Below are positions 7,777 through 14,142 of a stretch of 14,718 nucleotides of DNA, piece by piece. The notes under the pieces are model-generated. The model was not told where the DNA came from and did no database searches. It was given only the letters and a program-made list of their open reading frames with translations. The DNA is taken from assembly GCA_004552615.1 (NCBI GenBank), contig SFNZ01000039.1, forward strand, positions 1 to 14,718, written 5' to 3'. The stretch comes from Bacteroidales bacterium (GTDB taxonomy: Bacteria > Bacteroidota > Bacteroidia > Bacteroidales > UBA932). Both the position numbers and the translations under genes were made by a program. Each line of letters begins with the position of its first letter. Within the stretch, counting starts at the first letter, position 1.

Positions 7777-8250
7777 TTACCTGCCAGTGAAACCGGATTT
7801 GTCAAAGCCCTCGGGGAACATCGAAGGGTCGATTCCCTCCGGCATCCTGCCCTCGGCGAGATCCGCTACCGAGTCCACTATCTTGTCCACGGCATCCTGC
7901 AGTTTGGAGCCGAGCAGCATTTTCATCATGAAATTGAGGTCGGCATCCACGTCGATATGGAAGTCGGTGCTGTCCGGATTTCCCCCGTCTGCATCGAAGC
8001 AGATATTTACATTGAAATTGAAAGGCGCGCCGTCATCCTTGTAGCTTATCCTCGAATAAGGTACCCTGTCGGCAACCCTGATGCCTACGTTGAAGCCCTG
8101 TACGACAGCCCGGAGGGAATCATAGTCCGCCGTGATGCCGGCCTTCTTGTCTTCAGGCAGCATGTTCACGAAATTGCGCATATCGGCAAAAGGCAGGTAC
8201 AACATATAAGGCGCCCTGCGCACAGACCTGTGTTTGCTCTTGATTTCCAT
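7777..8250 (-). CDS. SRPBCC (START/Bet v 1-like) family protein of unknown ligand
   Basis: 157 residues. The opening resembles the SRPBCC helix-grip fold: RAPYMLYLPFADMRNFVNML corresponds to the opening helix after the first strand. Alternating strands (VGIRVADRVPYSRISYKD, FNFNVNICFDAD, DFHIDVDADLNF) follow, and a long C-terminal helix closes it (LGSKLQDAVDKIVDSVADLA). Similar small proteins sit next to pyrE in other Bacteroidota, in my recollection. The last 20 or so residues (MPEGIDPSMFPEGFDKSGF and onward) run past the usual end of the fold as a short acidic, Pro-rich tail. There is no signal peptide, so it is cytosolic. The gene lies 12 bases after pyrE and abuts the methyltransferase (TAA then ATG). 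No ligand or reaction is known; the fold call is moderately sure. Confidence 0.72.
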   Translation of the reverse strand: MEIKSKHRSVRRAPYMLYLPFADMRNFVNMLPEDKKAGITADYDSLRAVVQGFNVGIRVADRVPYSRISYKDDGAPFNFNVNICFDADGGNPDSTDFHIDVDADLNFMMKMLLGSKLQDAVDKIVDSVADLAEGRMPEGIDPSMFPEGFDKSGFTGR

Positions 8251-8262
8251 ATATTTCCAGTA

Positions 8263-8892
8263 TTATTTTCCCCAGGTGTCAGGTGACTCCCTCCACTTGT
8301 GGAGCAGTTCTTCGTCTTCTGCCGTGATGTACCCTGTCTCGGAGGCCACGCTGACGAGAGCTCCGTAGTTCGAGAGAGTGTCAAGTCTTACACCCTCCTC
8401 GGCAAAGCGCTGCGATGCGAGATCGAATCCGTAAGTGAATATGGCCACCATGCCGAGCACGTCTGCCCCGGCTTCACGGAGAGCCTTGACTGCGGCGAGG
8501 CTGCTCATTCCGGTGGATATGAGGTCCTCTATGACGACCACTTTCTTACCTTTCGGAAATTCTCCCTCAATCTGGGAGCCGGTTCCATGGTCCTTCGGCT
8601 TCGGGCGCACATATACGAACGGGCGCTGCATCCTGTCCGCTGCAAGTACGCCGTGGGCAATGGCACCCGTAGCGACTCCTGCCACAATCTCCGCCTCAGG
8701 ATAGAGTTCCATGGCCTTTTCCGCGAGCCAGTCTGCCACTGATGAGCGCAGTTCCGGATGCGAGAGGATACGCCTGTTGTCACAATATATCGGGGAATGC
8801 CACCCGGATGCCCAGGTGAACGGATCCTGCGGCCTGAGCAGGACGGCTTTGATATCCATCAGGGATTTCGCCAGAGTCTTGTCTACTGTCAT
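8263..8892 (-). CDS. pyrE: Orotate phosphoribosyltransferase
   Basis: 209 residues, cytosolic. Joins orotate to phosphoribosyl pyrophosphate to give orotidine 5'-monophosphate in de novo pyrimidine synthesis. The PRPP-binding signature VVVIEDLISTGMSS is at 118-131. The mobile catalytic loop VRPKPKDHGTGSQIEG is at about 95-110. WASGWHSPIYCDNR (27-40) is the orotate-side N-terminal motif, and GVATGAIAHGV (72-82) is also typical. Length is normal. It is the first gene of a likely four-gene operon (pyrE, SRPBCC, rsmF, TPR-like) and is divergent from the NUDIX gene. A perfect TAAATTTG -7 box lies about 45 bases upstream of the ATG at 8892. No attenuator hairpin with a U-run is visible in the short leader. 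Confidence 0.97.
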   Translation of the reverse strand: MTVDKTLAKSLMDIKAVLLRPQDPFTWASGWHSPIYCDNRRILSHPELRSSVADWLAEKAMELYPEAEIVAGVATGAIAHGVLAADRMQRPFVYVRPKPKDHGTGSQIEGEFPKGKKVVVIEDLISTGMSSLAAVKALREAGADVLGMVAIFTYGFDLASQRFAEEGVRLDTLSNYGALVSVASETGYITAEDEELLHKWRESPDTWGK

Positions 8893-8935
8893 GTCTCCAA
8901 ATATTAAAATTGTCAGAATACTGTTTTCAGCATCA

Positions 8936-8943
8936 CAAATTTA
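8936..8943 (-). promoter_or_regulatory. -7 promoter box for the pyrE operon
   Basis: Read on the minus strand this is TAAATTTG, an exact match to the Bacteroidota -7 consensus TAnnTTTG. The leader to the pyrE ATG would be about 35 bases. No TTTG at the -33 distance is visible, which is common in this phylum's promoters. Confidence 0.55.
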
Positions 8944-8957
8944 GTGTTTTTTTATGA

Positions 8958-8973
8958 GATATTGAGAAATATC
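8958..8973. promoter_or_regulatory. Perfect 16-base dyad in the pyrE/NUDIX divergent promoter region
   Basis: GATATT, spacer GAGA, AATATC: a perfect inverted repeat. It lies between the pyrE -7 box (8936-8943) and the possible NUDIX -7 box (8976-8983), a position from which a bound protein could affect both promoters. Operator function is inference; an AT-rich dyad of this size can also occur by chance. Confidence 0.4.
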
Positions 8974-8975
8974 CT

Positions 8976-8983
8976 TACTTTAG
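8976..8983 (+). promoter_or_regulatory. Possible -7 box for the NUDIX gene
   Basis: TACTTTAG differs from TAnnTTTG at one position and would give a leader of about 14 bases before the ATG at 9004. No clear -33 element is present, so confidence is low. Confidence 0.3.
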
Positions 8984-9003
8984 TACCAATATTCAAAACA
9001 TCA

Positions 9004-9615
9004 ATGCACAGGATATATTTCGACAGGAGGATGTTAGTCATCTGCGGCAAGGAGGATGCGGCCCTTTCCGACCCTAATGCCGTGGTGCTTCATCTCAGCA
9101 GCAGGTCCGACATCGGTGCGGTCCTGGAAATGTTCGAATTGTCAGATACAATCGAAAGAATACATATTCCTTCCGGGGACGTGGAAAGCACTTACGCCTT
9201 CGTCTGCAGCCAGTTCAAGGAGGTCAACGCGGCCGGTGGACTGGTCTCCAACAGGAGAGGCGACTTCCTGATGATCAGGAGGAACGGGCTATGGGACCTG
9301 CCCAAGGGGCATCAGGAAAACGGTGAGGACATCAGAACGACAGCAGTCAGGGAGGTCAGGGAGGAAACGGGTGTGGACGATCTTTCCATCGGGAGCCTCA
9401 TCTGCGTGACGGACCACTGTTACAGGAGAGACGGTATTTGGCATCTGAAGCATACCTGGTGGTTCAACATGACTTATATGGCTCCAGTGGACCTGCTTCC
9501 GCAGACCGAAGAGGACATCACCAAGGCCGCATGGGTGGCGAAATCGAGCCTGCCACCTTTCCTTAAGAACACATATCCATCCATCAAGGAAGTATTCTCG
9601 GAAGCAAAGGCGTGA
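9004..9615 (+). CDS. NUDIX hydrolase with a Bacteroidota-type N-terminal region
   Basis: 203 residues from the ATG at 9004. The frame is open to a GTG at 8944, but that would put the start upstream of the dyad and possible promoter and add a weak 20-residue leader, so I prefer the ATG. A perfect NUDIX box spans Gly102 to Val124 (GHQENGE, seven residues, then REVREETGV), with Glu117, Glu120 and Glu121 as the metal-binding residues. The enzyme should hydrolyse a nucleoside diphosphate linked to another group, using Mg2+, in the cytosol; the substrate cannot be told. About 75 residues before the NUDIX fold (which begins near AAGGLVSNRRG) do not match a domain I can name. It is divergent from pyrE and 80 bases upstream of queA. 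Confidence 0.9.
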   Translation: MHRIYFDRRMLVICGKEDAALSDPNAVVLHLSSRSDIGAVLEMFELSDTIERIHIPSGDVESTYAFVCSQFKEVNAAGGLVSNRRGDFLMIRRNGLWDLPKGHQENGEDIRTTAVREVREETGVDDLSIGSLICVTDHCYRRDGIWHLKHTWWFNMTYMAPVDLLPQTEEDITKAAWVAKSSLPPFLKNTYPSIKEVFSEAKA

Positions 9616-9695
9616 TTTCCGGCAGGAGGATGAAACAAATCGTGATTTTTTCCGTATATATATGTGTTTGACTTTCACTAAAAGGGTATATAAAA

Positions 9696-10748
9696 ATGAA
9701 ATTATCACAGTTTCAGTTCCAGATTTCGCTGAAGAACGACATCGCTCACGAGCCTACAGGCAAATGGAGGGACGAAAGCAGGATGATGGTCCTGCACAAG
9801 GACTCCGGCGAGATCGAGCATAAGATTTTCAAGGACATAGTTGACTATTTCGGCAAAGGAGACACCTTCGTGCTCAATGACACCAAGGTATTTCCGGCAA
9901 GGCTCCTCGGCAAGAAGGAGAAGACCGGAGCTGACATCGAAGTATTCCTGCTTCGCGAGCTGAACCGGGAACAGCGCCTGTGGGACGTGATAGTGGAGCC
10001 GGCAAGGAAGATACGTATCGGCAACAAGCTCTATTTCGGTGACGACAGCCTCGTGGCCGAAGTAATCGACAACACTACTTCCCGCGGACGTACTCTGAGG
10101 TTCCTCTACGACGGGGCCTATGACGATTTCAAGCGGACCCTGTTCAGTCTCGGCGAGGTTCCTATCCCGAAATGGGTCAGGGAAAGGACTGTCCCGGAGG
10201 ACAAGGTGAATTTCCAGACCATCTACGCCGCCAACGAAGGTGCAGTCTCCGCTCCGGCCGCAGGACTTCATTTCAGCCGCGAGCTGTTCAACATGATGAT
10301 ACTCAAGGATATCAACAAGGCTTTCATCACCGAGCACATGGGTATCGGGTATTTCCGCAAGGTGGATGTCGAGGACCTGTCCAAGCACAAGATGGATTCC
10401 GAGAGGCTCATCGTGCCTGAAGAAGCTGCACGTATCATCAACAATACCAAGAGGAACGGGCACAAGGTCCTCGCGGTCGGAGTGACCGTAATGAGGGGTC
10501 TCGAGACCTATGTCACCACCAACGACGAGGTCCAGGCCTATGACGGATGGACGAACAAGTTCATTTTCCCGCCTTACCGTTTCGCCATTCCGGACGCTAT
10601 TGTGTCCAACTTCCACCTCCCAGGCTCGACGATGCTCATGGCCGTGGCTGCATTCGGAGGTTACGAAAAGGTGAAGAACGCCTACGAGACCGCATTGAAG
10701 GAAGGATACAAGTTCGGACCTTACGGAGACGCACTGCTGATAATCTGA
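9696..10748 (+). CDS. queA: S-adenosylmethionine:tRNA ribosyltransferase-isomerase
   Basis: 350 residues, cytosolic. Transfers and isomerises the ribosyl group of S-adenosylmethionine onto 7-aminomethyl-7-deazaguanine at the tRNA wobble position, giving epoxyqueuosine in queuosine synthesis. Family motifs: VLNDTKVFPARLLGKK (59-74), IEVFLLREL (81-89), TIYAANEGAVSAPAAGLHFS (175-194), and near the C-terminus FIFPPYRF and SNFHLPGSTMLMAVAAFGG. Length is standard. The segment corresponding to LHVGAGTFQPV of the E. coli enzyme reads TEHMGIGYFRKV. No other queuosine gene is in the window. The ATG at 9696 follows an AT-rich leader (9650-9695, including TATATATATGTG) without a clear Shine-Dalgarno. The 80 bases after the NUDIX gene leave room for its own promoter, though I found no confident one. 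Confidence 0.96.
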   Translation: MKLSQFQFQISLKNDIAHEPTGKWRDESRMMVLHKDSGEIEHKIFKDIVDYFGKGDTFVLNDTKVFPARLLGKKEKTGADIEVFLLRELNREQRLWDVIVEPARKIRIGNKLYFGDDSLVAEVIDNTTSRGRTLRFLYDGAYDDFKRTLFSLGEVPIPKWVRERTVPEDKVNFQTIYAANEGAVSAPAAGLHFSRELFNMMILKDINKAFITEHMGIGYFRKVDVEDLSKHKMDSERLIVPEEAARIINNTKRNGHKVLAVGVTVMRGLETYVTTNDEVQAYDGWTNKFIFPPYRFAIPDAIVSNFHLPGSTMLMAVAAFGGYEKVKNAYETALKEGYKFGPYGDALLII

Positions 10749-10771
10749 CGGGGCGTTTGCCTGCCATGCAT

Positions 10772-10795
10772 GGCCCTGCCGCTTCCGGCAGTGCC
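10772..10795 (+). terminator. Hairpin after queA, possible terminator
   Basis: CTGCCG (10776-10781), loop CTTC, CGGCAG (10786-10791) form a perfect stem. A one-base mismatch and then GGC/GCC extend it to 10772-10795. It begins 23 bases after the queA stop. The nearest T-run (eight T, 10826-10833) is about 30 bases further on, so it is not a textbook intrinsic terminator. Confidence 0.45.
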
Positions 10796-10823
10796 TGAAG
10801 GTGGCTCGAATATGTGCCTGAAG
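10791..10823. repeat. Direct repeat GTGCCTGAAG
   Basis: The ten bases GTGCCTGAAG occur at 10791-10800 and at 10814-10823, 23 bases apart, directly before the T-run at 10826-10833. The first copy overlaps the right arm of the hairpin after queA. Confidence 0.5.
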
Positions 10824-10853
10824 AGTTTTTTTTAAATAATTAAAGAATTATAT

Positions 10854-10888
10854 AAAGGTGACCATCCGGACAGGAAACGGCCACCTTT
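10854..10888 (+). terminator. Second hairpin between queA and dprA
   Basis: AAAGGTG (10854-10860) pairs with CACCTTT (10882-10888). One A-C mismatch is followed by a further CC/GG pair. It lies just upstream of the proposed dprA promoter, so it could end read-through from queA. The short T-run is in the stem and is followed by a mixed sequence (CGTATTG). It could also be a DNA-level element. Confidence 0.4.
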
Positions 10889-10892
10889 CGTA

Positions 10893-10920
10893 TTGTTTCG
10901 TATCCTGATTGCCTATCTTG
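10893..10920 (+). promoter_or_regulatory. Possible dprA promoter
   Basis: TTG at 10893-10895, an 18-base spacer, and TATCTTG at 10914-10920 resemble the Bacteroidota -33/-7 pair with one T missing from the -7 box. The leader to the ATG at 10941 would be about 14 bases. Confidence 0.4.
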
Positions 10921-10940
10921 CGGGCACAAAAGAGACGGAT

Positions 10941-12113
10941 ATGAGATTTGACAAAACAGAAGAGCTGGCACCGTGGTGCGCACTGAACAGGATTTTCGGA
11001 TTCGCTCCGAAAACGGGGTTCGCCCTGGTCAGGCATTACGGAAGTCCGGGAGCTTTATTCTCCGCGGACAGGAAAGAACTCGGAAAGATTCTCGGGGAAG
11101 AATCCGGATATCTGGCCTCAATGGACAGAGATGTCATCGGGCGCGAGTCTGAAGGGCTGGAGAAACTATCAGGAGAAGGAGTGCATGTGCTCTGCATCGA
11201 GGATGAAAGATATCCCGAGCTGCTCAAGGAATGCGAAGATCCTCCTGCAGTCCTGTATGTGAAAAGCGTGTCCCCGCCGGAAGAGGTGTTCACGTCCCGC
11301 CCTGCAGTCGGAGTCGTGGGAACCCGGGACATCACCTCCTACGGCAAGGAATGGTGTACTAAAATAGTGTCAGGAATGGGATCGGCTGACAGGAAACCGG
11401 TCATAATCAGCGGCCTGGCGATGGGGACTGACATCACAGCCCACATTGCCGCACTGGATGCCGGGCTCCCCACCATAGCAGTAATGGCCACCGGCATTGA
11501 CTCTGTCTATCCGTTCAGGCACGGATGGTATGCAGAACGCATATGCGGTTCGCCGGGAAGCGCCCTGGTCACGGATTATCCGCCCGGCACCGTGCCGCGG
11601 GCCATCAATTTCCTGAGAAGGAACAGGATAATAGCTGGGCTGTCGGAATCGGTAATACTGATAGAATCCCGGAAAAAAGGCGGAGGAATGCTGACCTGCA
11701 GCCTCGCAGCTTCATACAACAGGGATGTATATGCCCTCCCGGGAAGGATTGACGACCCGTTTTCGGAAGGGTGCAACGAGCTCATTGCCAGGAAAGCTGC
11801 CGAAGCGGTCACGGGAATCAACAGCCTGCTGGACTCCATAGGGCTCGGCCCTGCATCATCATCCGGGCGGGGAAGCCTCAAATCGAGGGTTTATAATATA
11901 TATAAGGACAGGGAAGGTGCGGATCTTGCGGCCGGGCTTTCCTCATTGGCAGACCTCATTTACCACAACAGGGACATTACCCTGGAACGCCTCTGCCAGC
12001 TGACCGGGATGGATTTCCGCGAGACGGCTGCGATGGCCGGAATATTGGAAAGTGACGGCATAATTGCTACAGACCTGCTGAGAAGATGTTCGATTAATCC
12101 GAATTTTATGTAA
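10941..12113 (+). CDS. dprA: DNA-processing protein DprA
   Basis: 390 residues from the ATG at 10941. A TTG at 10893 in frame would extend into the proposed promoter and is less likely. DprA binds incoming single-stranded DNA in the cytosol and loads RecA during natural transformation; the gene is also kept in bacteria not known to be competent. Visible: an N-terminal helical region (LNRIFGFAPKTGFALVRHYG); the Rossmann-like core with GVVGTRDITSYG (124-135), ISGLAMGTDITAH (156-168), NFLRRNRIIAGLS (223-235) and GGGMLTCSLAASYNRDVYAL then PG (247-268); and a C-terminal winged-helix-like segment (about 310-385). The family's usual GSR is GTR and SGLAxGID is SGLAMGTD, both tolerable variants. Its TAA stop is also part of the tatD promoter. 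Likely cotranscribed in part with tatD, 31 bases on. Confidence 0.95.
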   Translation: MRFDKTEELAPWCALNRIFGFAPKTGFALVRHYGSPGALFSADRKELGKILGEESGYLASMDRDVIGRESEGLEKLSGEGVHVLCIEDERYPELLKECEDPPAVLYVKSVSPPEEVFTSRPAVGVVGTRDITSYGKEWCTKIVSGMGSADRKPVIISGLAMGTDITAHIAALDAGLPTIAVMATGIDSVYPFRHGWYAERICGSPGSALVTDYPPGTVPRAINFLRRNRIIAGLSESVILIESRKKGGGMLTCSLAASYNRDVYALPGRIDDPFSEGCNELIARKAAEAVTGINSLLDSIGLGPASSSGRGSLKSRVYNIYKDREGADLAAGLSSLADLIYHNRDITLERLCQLTGMDFRETAAMAGILESDGIIATDLLRRCSINPNFM

Positions 12114-12118
12114 TTTTG
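12089..12118 (+). promoter_or_regulatory. tatD promoter overlapping the end of dprA
   Basis: TTCG at 12089-12092, an 18-base spacer, then TAATTTTG at 12111-12118, an exact TAnnTTTG -7 box. The first three bases of the box are the dprA stop codon. The leader to the ATG at 12145 would be about 20 bases. This is the best-formed promoter in the window. Confidence 0.6.
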
Positions 12119-12144
12119 CAGAATCATTGCAAAAATCCGGACTG

Positions 12145-12927
12145 ATGACCGAATTCAGATATATCGACACACATTCTCACCTTTACGACAAGGCGTTTTC
12201 GGAAGATGCCGGAGATGCGGTCAGACGGGCCATTGACGCCGGGGTCGGGCTGATCATACAGCCGGACGTGGACAGCAGCGAGCGCGGGGCCATGAAAGAG
12301 CTTTACGGCCGATATCCGGAAATCTTCAGGAATATGGCAGGACTATATCCGGGATCCGTGGACGAAGGCTGGGAGAAGGAACTTGAGCTTGTCCGGGAAG
12401 CCGCCCGCGAGGAGTGTACCGTAGCCATCGGGGAGATAGGGCTTGACTATCATTATTCAGCCGAGACCGCGGAGCTTCAGAAAAGGGCGTTCAAGGCTCA
12501 GCTGGAGCTCGCAGCCGAACTCGGCCTGCCTGTAAACATCCATCTGAGGGAAGCCACGGAGGACTTTTTCAAGGTAATGGAAGAATGCCGGAGCCTGGGG
12601 CTACGGGGCAATCTCCATGCCTTCAGCGGAAGTGCCGAGACTTTCAGCCGGATGAGCCGGTACGGTGACTGGTACATCGGAGTGGGTGGAGTAGTGACTT
12701 TCAAGAACGCAGGACTGGCTGAGGCCGTGAAGAAAATTCCTCTCGACAGGATAGTCCTCGAGACCGATTCGCCTTACCTCACCCCGGTCCCGTTCAGGGG
12801 GAAGCGCAACGAGAGTTCCTACATCCCGGTCATAGCGGCGAAGGTGGCTGAACTGAAAGGCACCGATGTGGATGAAGTGGCAGGGACCACCACCCGCAAC
12901 GCAATGAAACTGTTCGGCATAAGGTAA
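12145..12927 (+). CDS. tatD: TatD family metal-dependent hydrolase
   Basis: 260 residues from the ATG at 12145. A TTG at 12127 in frame would start close to the promoter's expected transcription start and is unlikely. TIM-barrel amidohydrolase-like nuclease family. Expected metal ligands are all present: His10 and His12 in DTHSHL, Glu97 in IGEIGLDYH, His133 in NIHLREA, His158 in HAFSG, and Asp208 in ETDSPYLTP. Family members act as 3' exonucleases on DNA or RNA or as D-aminoacyl-tRNA deacylases; which applies here cannot be read from sequence. The family-typical SREA is LREA and HCFSG is HAFSG. It is followed after 35 bases by the asparaginase gene, probably on the same transcript. The symbol refers to the family; the name does not imply a Tat-export role. 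Confidence 0.92.
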   Translation: MTEFRYIDTHSHLYDKAFSEDAGDAVRRAIDAGVGLIIQPDVDSSERGAMKELYGRYPEIFRNMAGLYPGSVDEGWEKELELVREAAREECTVAIGEIGLDYHYSAETAELQKRAFKAQLELAAELGLPVNIHLREATEDFFKVMEECRSLGLRGNLHAFSGSAETFSRMSRYGDWYIGVGGVVTFKNAGLAEAVKKIPLDRIVLETDSPYLTPVPFRGKRNESSYIPVIAAKVAELKGTDVDEVAGTTTRNAMKLFGIR

Positions 12928-12962
12928 AATTTCTTTTCAATCGACATTTCGTTTTCTGCAGC

Positions 12963-14015
12963 ATGAATAAAGTGAACACAACCAGGAAATCCGCAATCCT
13001 GCTCATCTACACAGGCGGGACAATCGGCATGAAACAGGACGTGAACGACCTGACACTCAAGCCTTTCGATTTCAGCCAGATACTTGAGGAGGTGCCGGAG
13101 ATAGGGAAATTCGCATGCAAGATCGACAGTCATGCATTCAATCCCCCGATCGATTCCTCAGACGTGGAACCGTCTCTCTGGCAGGCCCTGGCGAACCTGA
13201 TCAAGGAAAAATACGAAGAATACGACGGATTCATCGTCCTGCACGGCACGGACACGATGTCCTACTCGGCATCAGCCCTCAGTTTCATGCTCGACGGACT
13301 GACGAAACCAGTGGTATTCACAGGAAGCCAGCTCCCGATAGGTGTACCGAGGACCGACGGGAAGGAGAATCTCATCTCCGCAGTGGAGATAGCATCGGCC
13401 AAGGACAATGAAGGCCATGCGGAAGTTCCTGAGGTATGCGTATGCTTCGACTCCATTCTAATGAGGGGAAACAGGTCCACGAAAATCAACTCCGAAGAGT
13501 TCAGGGCATTCGGTTCACCTAATTTCCCACCTCTAGCCGAGGCAGGGATCAACATCAGGTACAACCGCGAGTTCATCCGCAAGCCGAACGACTGGTACCA
13601 AAGCCTCACAATCAACACATCGCTTGACACAAGGGTGTCCATACTGAAGATCCACCCTGGAATCACGCCGCGGGTCGTGAGGAACATCCTCTGCGGGGAA
13701 GACACGAGGGCCGTCATATTGGAAACGTACGGTTCCGGCAATGCCCCGATGAAGAAATGGTTCCTCGATATACTGGACGAGGCCGCCGGGATGGACAAGA
13801 TCATTGTCAATGTCACTCAATGCCTTGCCGGCACGGTCAATATGGACATTTACGCCAACGGAAAAATGCTCGAGAAGGCCGGAGTGATTGACGGATACGA
13901 CAGTACGACCGAAAGTGCCCTCGCGAAACTGTTCTATCTGATGGGAAAAAGCGGGGACAACGGCTGGGTCAGGGAAATGATGGTGAAGAATCTTAAAGGA
14001 GAAATATCCAAATAA
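12963..14015 (+). CDS. ansA: Type I (cytoplasmic) L-asparaginase
   Basis: 350 residues with no signal peptide, so cytosolic. Hydrolyses L-asparagine to aspartate and ammonia. Both active-site threonine motifs are present: YTGGTIG with Thr20 and LHGTDTMSYSASAL with Thr96 and Asp97. The expected catalytic lysine fits Lys174 in ILMRGNRSTKIN. TGSQLPIGVPRTDGKEN (120-136) is also diagnostic. Length and lack of export signal match the bacterial AnsA group rather than the periplasmic type II enzyme. It starts 35 bases after tatD without its own clear promoter, so it is probably expressed from the tatD promoter. A proposed exbB promoter begins just after its stop. Confidence 0.95.
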   Translation: MNKVNTTRKSAILLIYTGGTIGMKQDVNDLTLKPFDFSQILEEVPEIGKFACKIDSHAFNPPIDSSDVEPSLWQALANLIKEKYEEYDGFIVLHGTDTMSYSASALSFMLDGLTKPVVFTGSQLPIGVPRTDGKENLISAVEIASAKDNEGHAEVPEVCVCFDSILMRGNRSTKINSEEFRAFGSPNFPPLAEAGINIRYNREFIRKPNDWYQSLTINTSLDTRVSILKIHPGITPRVVRNILCGEDTRAVILETYGSGNAPMKKWFLDILDEAAGMDKIIVNVTQCLAGTVNMDIYANGKMLEKAGVIDGYDSTTESALAKLFYLMGKSGDNGWVREMMVKNLKGEISK

Positions 14016-14018
14016 TTA

Positions 14019-14047
14019 TTGCCAAATGAAAATTATTTGCTAAATTG
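14019..14047 (+). promoter_or_regulatory. Possible exbB promoter
   Basis: TTG at 14019-14021, a 19-base spacer, and TAAATTG at 14041-14047 resemble the -33/-7 pair, with one T missing from the -7 box as in the proposed dprA promoter. This predicts a leader of roughly 90 bases. The leader holds a small hairpin (TACTG, TGCG, CAGTA at 14062-14075, extendable to 14059-14078) and then an AT-rich stretch with CATTAAT repeated at 14104-14110 and 14112-14118. The -7 spacing to the ATG is long, so a start nearer 14120 cannot be excluded. Confidence 0.38.
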
Positions 14048-14142
14048 CAACGGTTTTCGGATACTGTGCGCAGTAGCCGGGCCCCTGATGAGAAATTATT
14101 AAACATTAATACATTAATTATTTCAAACACACAAAAACAATT

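Noticed and set aside
8944..9003. Upstream GTG start for the NUDIX gene
   Set aside because: It would place coding sequence over the dyad and the possible -7 box and adds 20 residues unlike the family start.
9650..9695. Promoter for queA in the TATATATATGTGTTTG stretch
   Set aside because: The spacing inside the possible -7 box is wrong (four bases between TA and TTTG) and no -33 element is at the right distance. It may be active, but I cannot support it.
9705..10616. 303-residue open frame antisense to queA
   Set aside because: It lies wholly opposite a gene with strong family motifs. The translation has no recognisable domain. Long antisense frames are expected opposite GC-rich third positions.
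12819..13133. 104-residue minus-strand frame bridging the tatD-ansA junction
   Set aside because: Opposite the conserved ends of two real genes, with no promoter or domain. The 35-base spacer is too short for a gene of its own.
13262..13816. 184-residue open frame antisense to the asparaginase gene
   Set aside because: The opposite strand carries complete asparaginase motifs; this frame has no recognisable features.
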